Below, one piece after another: positions 6,854 to 11,249 of a DNA stretch of 11,249 nucleotides (its first letter is position 1; each line of letters opens with the position of its first letter). Origin of the DNA: Bacilli bacterium. Lineage in GTDB: Bacteria; Bacillota_I; Bacilli_A; RF39; UBA660. The stretch covers positions 1 through 11,249 of the forward strand of contig JAQVVC010000028.1 of NCBI GenBank assembly GCA_028699175.1, read 5' to 3'. Made by a program: the position numbers and the translations under genes. The notes under the pieces were generated by a model, which worked only from the letters and a program-made list of their open reading frames with translations, had not been told where the DNA came from and did not search any database.

Positions 6854-6879
6854 TAGACTCACTTCCTACTATTTTATCT

Positions 6880-6888
6880 AGTATAACA
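6880..6888 (-). promoter_or_regulatory. Extended -10 promoter for the Tad-like operon
   Basis: The minus strand reads TGTTATACT. The expected transcription start is near 6873, 20 nt before the chosen TTG start. The -35 position would fall in the A/T run that is also the T tract of the efp terminator, so no good -35 is seen. Confidence 0.5.
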
Positions 6889-6901
6889 TAGATAATTAAA
6901 T

Positions 6902-6925
6902 AAAAAAAGAGCTCTTTTAAGCTCT
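6902..6925 (-). terminator. Rho-independent terminator of rpmG-efp
   Basis: On the minus strand, AGAGCT / AGCTCT form a 6-bp stem around the loop TAAAAG, followed by TTTTTT. It has the best G/C content of any stem in the window. The TAA stop of efp is in the loop. Confidence 0.85.
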
Positions 6926-7477
6926 ACTTGAGTATTTTCCATCTTTTGTTGAAACAATAATTTTTTCACCTTTAGATATAAATAAAGGAACTTTTACTAC
7001 ATATCCAGTTTCTATCGTTGCATCTTTACTAGCGTTATTAGCAGTATTACCTTTTGTAACATCTGAGGTTTCAATTACTTCATATTCAACCTTTTCCGGT
7101 AAAATAATATCAATAATTTCACTATTATGCATAACAATTTCGATATTTAAATTTTCTTTTAAATATTTAATTTTATCTTCTAAAATTGAACTGTTTATTT
7201 CTAATTGTGAATAATCATTATTATTTATAAATACATAGGTGTCCCCTTGTTTATATAAATAACTCATATCTAATCTTTCTACATGAGCTTTTTCAATCTT
7301 AATATTAGTATTAAATGTTTCTTCAAGAGTTGATCCAGTTTTTAAATTTTTAAATTTTATTCTTACAAATGCTGGACCTTTACCAGGTTTAACATGTTGA
7401 AAATCTAATATTTGACATAATGAACCATTAATTATAACTGTCATGCCATTTTTAATATCATTAATATTAATATTCAT
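6917..7477 (-). CDS. efp: Translation elongation factor P
   Basis: EF-P binds between the ribosomal P and E sites and relieves stalling at polyproline stretches. The protein has 186 aa, the normal length. The N-terminal KOW-like domain is at about 1-64, with the tip loop HVKPGKGPAFVR (28-39) and K33 at the position modified in other bacteria. The oligonucleotide-binding-fold middle domain is at about 65-128 (DTYVFINNNDYSQLE), and the C-terminal domain carries TKGNTANNASKDATIETG (140-157). AGGTG, 7 nt before the ATG, overlaps the TAG stop of rpmG, and the genes are 9 nt apart, so they form an operon. No modification enzyme gene is in the window. Terminated immediately downstream. Confidence 0.96.
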   Translation of the reverse strand: MNININDIKNGMTVIINGSLCQILDFQHVKPGKGPAFVRIKFKNLKTGSTLEETFNTNIKIEKAHVERLDMSYLYKQGDTYVFINNNDYSQLEINSSILEDKIKYLKENLNIEIVMHNSEIIDIILPEKVEYEVIETSDVTKGNTANNASKDATIETGYVVKVPLFISKGEKIIVSTKDGKYSSRA

Positions 7478-7487
7478 ATTTAATCAC

Positions 7488-7655
7488 CTATTTTTTTTCT
7501 TTAAATACTTGTATTTTATTACAAGTTTTACAAAACTTCTTAATTTCCATTTTATCTGGATTATTTGCTTTATTTTTTTCAGTTGGTCTTATTATAAAAC
7601 CACATTCAGTACATTTTAATTCAATATTAATGCGATTTTCATTCTTTTTAGACAT
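7488..7655 (-). CDS. rpmG: 50S ribosomal protein L33
   Basis: A 55-aa large-subunit protein of the zinc-ribbon form of L33. It has two CxxC knuckles (C15/C18 in KCTECG and C42/C45 in FCKTC), an IRPTEKNKANNPDK connecting loop, and the family ending EIKKFCKTCNKIQVFKEKK. Having all four cysteines implies the zinc-binding paralogue; bacteria of this type often carry a second, zinc-free copy elsewhere. AAGGAGGAA lies 8 nt before the ATG and the gene has its own promoter. It is followed by efp. Confidence 0.95.
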   Translation of the reverse strand: MSKKNENRINIELKCTECGFIIRPTEKNKANNPDKMEIKKFCKTCNKIQVFKEKK

Positions 7656-7683
7656 TTAAAATTCCTCCTTTATAAGCACATGT

Positions 7684-7713
7684 ATTATAACATATTAATT
7701 TATTAACAATCAA
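7684..7713 (-). promoter_or_regulatory. Promoter of rpmG-efp
   Basis: On the minus strand TTGATT (7708-7713) and TATAAT (7684-7689) are 18 bp apart, and the -10 is extended (TGTTATAAT). The -35 overlaps the TGA stop of the 64-aa gene. The expected start is near 7677, so the leader is short and no autoregulatory structure fits in it. Confidence 0.75.
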
Positions 7714-7904
7714 GAAAATTTCCATACATATATAATTTTTTCAACAATATTATATTTATCGCAATCTTGACATACTTTACTATCAGAATTAGAAATATCT
7801 TTACAACAATCACCTTCTGGATAGCTATCTAATTTATAAAGAGTCATTGTTCCAAATATTATTACTAATACAACAAACACACTTAATAATGTATTACTTC
7901 TCAT
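7710..7904 (-). CDS. 64-aa membrane-anchored protein with CC and CxxC
   Basis: Family not recognised. Residues 6-22 form one hydrophobic helix (LLSVFVVLVIIFGTM), probably an anchor or uncleaved signal; no lipobox is seen. The rest, about 40 residues, is acidic and has four cysteines: an adjacent pair C33-C34 and a CQDC motif (C45, C48). These could bind a metal or form disulfides outside the membrane. GGTGA lies 6 nt before the ATG. It begins 42 nt after the PBP stop with no clear promoter between, so it is probably co-transcribed with the PBP; a role in wall synthesis is only a guess from this. Confidence 0.65.
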   Translation of the reverse strand: MRSNTLLSVFVVLVIIFGTMTLYKLDSYPEGDCCKDISNSDSKVCQDCDKYNIVEKIIYVWKFS

Positions 7905-7946
7905 ATTTTATCACCATCTTTAATATACTAAAATTAATCCTTTAAA

Positions 7947-9887
7947 TCAATCTAATTTAAAAAGATCAGTTATTTTCCTCATTACTTTTGAATTTATTGG
8001 GTATCGATAATTGCTAACTTTATTTTTATAACTAATATTAGGGCTTACCATTGCGATTGATATTTCTGGTTTTTCAAATGGAAAATACATTACATAAGAA
8101 GTGTTTGTAGTAAAAGTATCAATATCACCATCTAAATCAGTATCTAAATATGAATCACTAGTCCCGGTTTTACCTGCGGATGAAAATTTGTGATTGGTAT
8201 AACTATACGCAGTTCCATTATAATTAACTAATCTAAATCCTTCTCTAATGCGATTTAAATACTTTTCTTCAATCGGAGCTTTATTATATACTTTATTGAT
8301 TTTATCATAATATATACTTCCGTCAGCATCTAAAACACTCTTAAGTAACGATAGCTGGGTCCGATTACCCGTTGCGATAGTATTTATATATTGAATTAAT
8401 GATAATGGAGTATAAGTGTCATAATGTCCTACCGCCATATTTAGAAGTAAATCATCAGTAATAGTACTACTTTTAATTCCTGGTGATTCTTTTAATAAAT
8501 CAATTCCCGTAATATTACCTAAACCATAGGCTTTTAATACTTTTCGATATTCATTAAAATGATCTATAGTAGCATTTATCTTTATGTTTGGTTTATATTG
8601 ATTACCAGTAAGCTTAATTGCAATTAAATATTGATAATAATTACTAGACATTTTTAAAGCCTGTATGTCATCCATATAACCTAAACTTCGCCATGAACAT
8701 TTGGGTTTGTTATTATATAATTTAATACATGAATCAAGTATTTTTTTATTTTCTTCAATTAAATTATTTTTATAACCAACACTTATTGTTGCTCCTTTTA
8801 CAGAACTACCCATGTTATATGAATTTATAACATTATAATAAGAATAATCTGTAAAAGTATTATCTTTATTAATCTTTTTACCAATTAAAGAAATTATACT
8901 TCCATCTTGAGGATTACTAACAATAATATAACTTTGATTAAAATATTTAGAATTAGTATTTTTTTTAGCCTTTATCATTTCAGGTTCTAAAATTTTTTCT
9001 ATTTCCATTTGTAAATTTATATCAATCGATAATATAATATCTTTACCTCTTTTATAATCAGATATTAGTTTTAATTTATTATTTTCTACCTTATATTTAG
9101 CTTTTTCACCTCTTAAATAATCATCATAAATATATTCTAAATTTGAAATTCCCACTCGATCATTTAGTTGATAATTTTTATTTAAATACTCATCTTTATA
9201 TTCTGATGGTATACCTTGTTTATAAGAAGAGACAATTCCAAATACATCTTTAAGTAGTGATTTATATAAATAAGTTCTTTCCCAAGTAATATCAGTTCTA
9301 ATGCCTTCTAAATTCAGTTTATTAATCAATATATATTCTTCATTAGTAATGTTAGTTTTAATTATTTTATCTTCATATGCATAGCCGTTATTCATTAAAT
9401 AATAAAAATAAGCTGCTTTTTTATCTATCTTCTCTAACATTTCATTAGTAATTAAATCCAGTTTATAATTAAGTAAATCTTTACTAGTAATTTTTCTTTG
9501 TTCATATAATTTTAATATATCAGTTTTAAGCATATTATCAATAAGTTCTTTATTAGTTAAATAATAATAATACTTTAAATTATAATGATCAATATTAACT
9601 TCAATTTCGATATTATCAGCTAAAATACTTGCTATTTTTAATTCAGTTGCAGTTTTAATATTTAACTTATTATAAATGATTGATTTAACTCCAATATTGT
9701 CAACTAATATATTACCATTAACATCTAGAATACGGCCTCTAGGAGCTGTCATTCCTTCTATTATTTTATTATTATTTTCATTTAAAAGTTTATTATAAAA
9801 ATCTTTTTTATATAAACATAAAAAAGTAAGTCTTCCGATAATAATACAATTAATTATAATAAATAATATTATTAAAAATCTTTTCAT
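7947..9887 (-). CDS. Class B penicillin-binding protein (PBP2/FtsI type transpeptidase)
   Basis: D,D-transpeptidase that crosslinks peptidoglycan and pairs with a SEDS polymerase. The protein has 646 aa. It has an N-terminal membrane helix (about 4-24), a dimerisation/pedestal domain opening with TAPRGRILDVNGNIL (47-61), and a transpeptidase domain with SSVK (S361 nucleophile, K364), SSN (414-416) and KTGT (573-576). The class B block GTAYSY (558-563) is also present. There are no PASTA repeats. The conserved block before the C-terminal lobe reads VGHYDTYTPLSL, with His where GQG is usual. Just after KTGT there is a DTDLDGDID stretch (582-590) resembling a calcium-binding loop. FtsI/PBP2B and PBP2/RodA-partner types cannot be separated by eye. 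ATG 9887 has no ribosome site; the -10 lies 6 nt upstream, suggesting a leaderless mRNA. The 64-aa gene follows. Confidence 0.93.
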   Translation of the reverse strand: MKRFLIILFIIINCIIIGRLTFLCLYKKDFYNKLLNENNNKIIEGMTAPRGRILDVNGNILVDNIGVKSIIYNKLNIKTATELKIASILADNIEIEVNIDHYNLKYYYYLTNKELIDNMLKTDILKLYEQRKITSKDLLNYKLDLITNEMLEKIDKKAAYFYYLMNNGYAYEDKIIKTNITNEEYILINKLNLEGIRTDITWERTYLYKSLLKDVFGIVSSYKQGIPSEYKDEYLNKNYQLNDRVGISNLEYIYDDYLRGEKAKYKVENNKLKLISDYKRGKDIILSIDINLQMEIEKILEPEMIKAKKNTNSKYFNQSYIIVSNPQDGSIISLIGKKINKDNTFTDYSYYNVINSYNMGSSVKGATISVGYKNNLIEENKKILDSCIKLYNNKPKCSWRSLGYMDDIQALKMSSNYYQYLIAIKLTGNQYKPNIKINATIDHFNEYRKVLKAYGLGNITGIDLLKESPGIKSSTITDDLLLNMAVGHYDTYTPLSLIQYINTIATGNRTQLSLLKSVLDADGSIYYDKINKVYNKAPIEEKYLNRIREGFRLVNYNGTAYSYTNHKFSSAGKTGTSDSYLDTDLDGDIDTFTTNTSYVMYFPFEKPEISIAMVSPNISYKNKVSNYRYPINSKVMRKITDLFKLD

Positions 9888-9893
9888 ATTTTT

Positions 9894-9899
9894 AGTATA
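9894..9899 (-). promoter_or_regulatory. -10 box of the PBP gene, probably leaderless
   Basis: The minus strand reads TATACT, ending 6 nt before the ATG, so transcription would start at or beside the A of the ATG. A -35 is weak (TGTAAG at 17 bp). No other -10 nearer the gene exists. Confidence 0.4.
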
Positions 9900-9922
9900 A
9901 GTAATTTTTTGGTTTTCTTACA

Positions 9923-9928
9923 TATAAT
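9923..9928 (+). promoter_or_regulatory. -10 box of the DUF2624-like gene
   Basis: TATAAT lies 17 bp before the chosen ATG. No good -35 is seen at 16-18 bp. Transcription would start near 9935, leaving just AGGTG as leader. It stands back to back with the PBP promoter in a 58-bp divergent gap. Confidence 0.45.
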
Positions 9929-9945
9929 AAAACTAGGTGATAGAA

Positions 9946-10194
9946 ATGATAAATATGATTGAAGGTTATATAAATAAATTAACCAAACATGATGTAAATA
10001 GTTTTGCAATTAAAAATAATATTAATTTAACATCTAGTGAACTTGACTTTACTTATACTTTTATTAAAAACAATTATAAAGAGGTTTTAAATAATAAAAA
10101 TAATTTTAATTTTAATAAATATCGCTCTAATTTTTCAGAAGATAGTTTTAATAAAATAAAGATCTTAATAGATAAATATTCAAGTTATTTATAA
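9946..10194 (+). CDS. Small DUF2624-like (YqfT-type) protein
   Basis: An 82-aa soluble, helical protein rich in Asn and Lys. The pattern NKLTKHDVNSFAIKNNINLTSSEL, spaced as helix-turn-helix-like segments, followed by a block around YKEVLNN and an ending like FNKIKILIDKYSSYL, resembles the DUF2624 family (Bacillus YqfT). The family has no known function. In Bacillus yqfT lies next to yqfS, which encodes endonuclease IV; here nfo is also the next gene, on the other strand, which supports the call. The resemblance is by eye and moderate. Start: AGGTG (9935-9939) is 6 nt before ATG 9946; an in-frame GTG at 9937 is part of that ribosome site and another ATG at 9955 is too far. The stop lies in the terminator hairpin. 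Confidence 0.7.
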   Translation: MINMIEGYINKLTKHDVNSFAIKNNINLTSSELDFTYTFIKNNYKEVLNNKNNFNFNKYRSNFSEDSFNKIKILIDKYSSYL

Positions 10195-10207
10195 CTTGAA
10201 TATTTTT
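10174..10207 (+). terminator. Strong Rho-independent terminator after the DUF2624-like gene
   Basis: A 12-bp perfect stem (10176-10187 with 10192-10203), extendable by two A-T pairs, with a TTTA loop and five T at 10203-10207. The arms contain TCAAGTTA / TAACTTGA. The TAA stop (10192-10194) lies in the second arm. It could also slow transcription from nfo on the other strand, where only a broken T run follows. Confidence 0.85.
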
Positions 10208-10282
10208 ATTTATTTAATTTATATATCGTCAAATAAAGCAATATAAAATCCACCTTTAAAATTATCAATTATTACAATAATA

Positions 10283-11176
10283 TTAATTTTTTTTATTTTT
10301 TTGATTTTTGATATCTTCCATTAAATTCGGATTAAAAACCTTATTTTTAATCATCTCTATTTCATATTTATAAGGAGGTTTTTCTTCGACATATGGTGTT
10401 TCTAATATTTTAGGTATATCTTTTAATTTATCATGATAAATAACCTTAATTAAATTATCAAAACCGATCGTACCATAGCCAATATTAGCATGACGATCTT
10501 TTTTTAAACCAATTTCATTTTTACTATCATTAATATGTATACATTTAATTTTATCTAGACCAATTAAAGAGTCAAACTCATTTAAATAATTATCTATTTT
10601 AAATATATTTATTCCCGAATCATTTAAATGACATGTATCTAAACAAAATCCTATTTTATCTTTTAATAATACCCCATCTATTATGCTTTTTAATTCGTTA
10701 ATATTAGTCCCTATCTCTGTTCCTTTACCTGCCATTGTTTCAAGAAGAATAGTAATATTATCTTTTGGTTTTAAAACTATATTAAGAGCATTTATAATAT
10801 TATTTATAGCAATATCCTTTTCATGCTTTACTGCACTTCCAGGATGAATAATTAAATATTTTACTTTTAATAAATTGCATCTATCGATTTCATTTCTTAA
10901 AAATTTCATACTAAATTCATATTTTTCTGGAAAAATATTATTTGCAAGATTTATTATATAAGGAGCGTGACAAATAATTGAATCAGCTAAAATATTACTT
11001 TCTTTCATTAGTTTATAAGCTTCGGTAGTTAAATTAGTATTTATTTGAGTTCTAATAGTATTTTGAGGTGCTCCTGTATAAAACATAAAAGTATTAGCAC
11101 CATATTTAATTGCTTGTTCAATACATCCTAAAAGTTGGTTTTTACCATAACTTACATGTGAACCTATTATTAACAT
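10283..11176 (-). CDS. nfo: Endonuclease IV (AP endonuclease)
   Basis: Zinc-dependent endonuclease that cuts the DNA backbone 5' of abasic sites in base-excision repair. From the chosen start it is 297 aa, the usual length, with the family start MLIIGSHVSYGKNQLLG. All nine expected metal ligands are present at nearly the Escherichia coli positions: H70 (CHAPY), H111 (IIHPGS), E146 (LLETMAGKGTEIG), D180 and H183 (CLDTCH), H214 (IHINDS), D227 and H229 (KDRHANIGYG), and E259 (ILETPY). YGANTFMFYTGAPQN (25-39) is also typical. Start: AAGGA lies 9 nt before ATG 11176; in-frame ATGs at 11182, 11197 and 11212 are too close to or upstream of it. It is a single gene with its own promoters and no strong terminator of its own. 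The C-terminal tail is Lys/Asn-rich, encoded by long A runs. Confidence 0.96.
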   Translation of the reverse strand: MLIIGSHVSYGKNQLLGCIEQAIKYGANTFMFYTGAPQNTIRTQINTNLTTEAYKLMKESNILADSIICHAPYIINLANNIFPEKYEFSMKFLRNEIDRCNLLKVKYLIIHPGSAVKHEKDIAINNIINALNIVLKPKDNITILLETMAGKGTEIGTNINELKSIIDGVLLKDKIGFCLDTCHLNDSGINIFKIDNYLNEFDSLIGLDKIKCIHINDSKNEIGLKKDRHANIGYGTIGFDNLIKVIYHDKLKDIPKILETPYVEEKPPYKYEIEMIKNKVFNPNLMEDIKNQKNKKN

Positions 11177-11200
11177 TAACATCAATCCTTCTTTCATATT

Positions 11201-11238
11201 ATTATAACACATTATAATAAATACCAAAAAAAAATCAA
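11201..11238 (-). promoter_or_regulatory. Two overlapping promoters of nfo
   Basis: On the minus strand, TTGATT (11233-11238) is 16 bp from TATAAT (11211-11216). A second, downstream -10 is an extended TGTTATAAT (11201-11209) without a clear -35. The starts would be near 11204 and 11194, both upstream of the chosen ATG, and both after the ATG at 11212. Confidence 0.6.
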
Positions 11239-11249
11239 ATATAAATTTG

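Noticed and set aside
6854..6862. GTG 6862 as start of the TadE-like gene
   Set aside because: This GTG is part of AGGAAGTGA, the likely ribosome site; TTG 6853 is at the normal 8-nt distance.
33..9887. Mycoplasma-type code with TGA read as tryptophan
   Set aside because: TGA ends the 456-aa gene, ylbL, ylbJ, the SEDS gene, the 64-aa gene and the PBP gene at the expected family lengths, and tryptophan is written TGG.
10195..10282. Independent small gene between the DUF2624-like gene and nfo
   Set aside because: No ATG, GTG or TTG with a ribosome site gives a frame of useful length; kept only as a slippage or remnant finding.
11177..11227. Longer Nfo start (17 extra residues)
   Set aside because: The family begins at MLIIGSHVS; the extra residues include the promoter and ribosome site and have no homology to Nfo.
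1..11249. CRISPR array, transposon, prophage or tRNA
   Set aside because: No regularly spaced repeats, transposase, integrase, terminal inverted repeats or cloverleaf-forming sequence were seen on either strand.

Overview
The window is a stretch of an AT-rich (roughly one quarter G+C by eye) low-GC Gram-positive-type chromosome. It reads as a cell-walled, fermicute-like bacterium related to the AT-rich gut Bacilli/RF39-Erysipelotrichia type lineages. This placement is an inference from composition and gene types. SEDS and class B PBP genes show that it makes peptidoglycan. Genes start behind strong AGGAGG-type ribosome sites. TGA is used as a real stop by at least six genes while tryptophan is TGG, so the standard bacterial code applies and not the mycoplasma code.

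Layout. Minus strand 33-2425: a 456-aa protein of unknown function, translationally coupled behind a YlbL-type PDZ/Lon-like membrane protease. Plus strand 2472-3350: a YlbJ-like membrane protein, divergent from ylbL; its 3' end overlaps the next convergent gene by 42 bp. Minus strand 3309-5121: a SEDS glycosyltransferase (FtsW/RodA type) followed 4 nt later by a type IV prepilin-like protein. Plus strand 5240-5578: a 112-aa two-helix membrane protein behind a consensus promoter and ribosome site; it has no ATG, GTG or TTG at its 5' end and seems to start at ATA (or ATT). Minus strand 5598-6853: a compact three-gene operon with a TadE-like membrane protein, a ParA/MinD-family (TadZ/CpaE-like) ATPase and a 46-aa single-helix protein. 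A bidirectional terminator separates it from the convergent 112-aa gene. Minus strand 6917-7655: rpmG (L33) and efp (EF-P). Minus strand 7710-9887: a class B penicillin-binding protein and a 64-aa cysteine-bearing membrane protein. Plus strand 9946-10194: a small DUF2624-like protein. Minus strand 10283-11176: endonuclease IV (nfo).

How the genes fit together. The SEDS protein and the class B PBP are the two halves of a septal or elongation peptidoglycan synthase, though encoded in separate operons. L33 and EF-P are a translation pair. The TadE-like/ParA-like operon and the prepilin-like protein hint at surface-appendage or secretion functions, but no pilus motor, platform or peptidase gene lies in the window. 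YlbJ and YlbL are near neighbours in Bacillus, and Nfo sits beside a DUF2624 gene there too, so parts of the order look like ancestral Bacilli synteny.

The window is very compact: there is no gene-free stretch over 300 bases, several stop codons lie inside terminator hairpins, and promoters mostly have TGnTATAAT-type extended -10 boxes. I found no tRNA, rRNA, CRISPR array, insertion sequence or riboswitch. The most unusual items are the non-AUG-start gene, the minimal Tad-like operon, the unknown protein coupled to YlbL, and a calcium-loop-like insertion beside the PBP active site.
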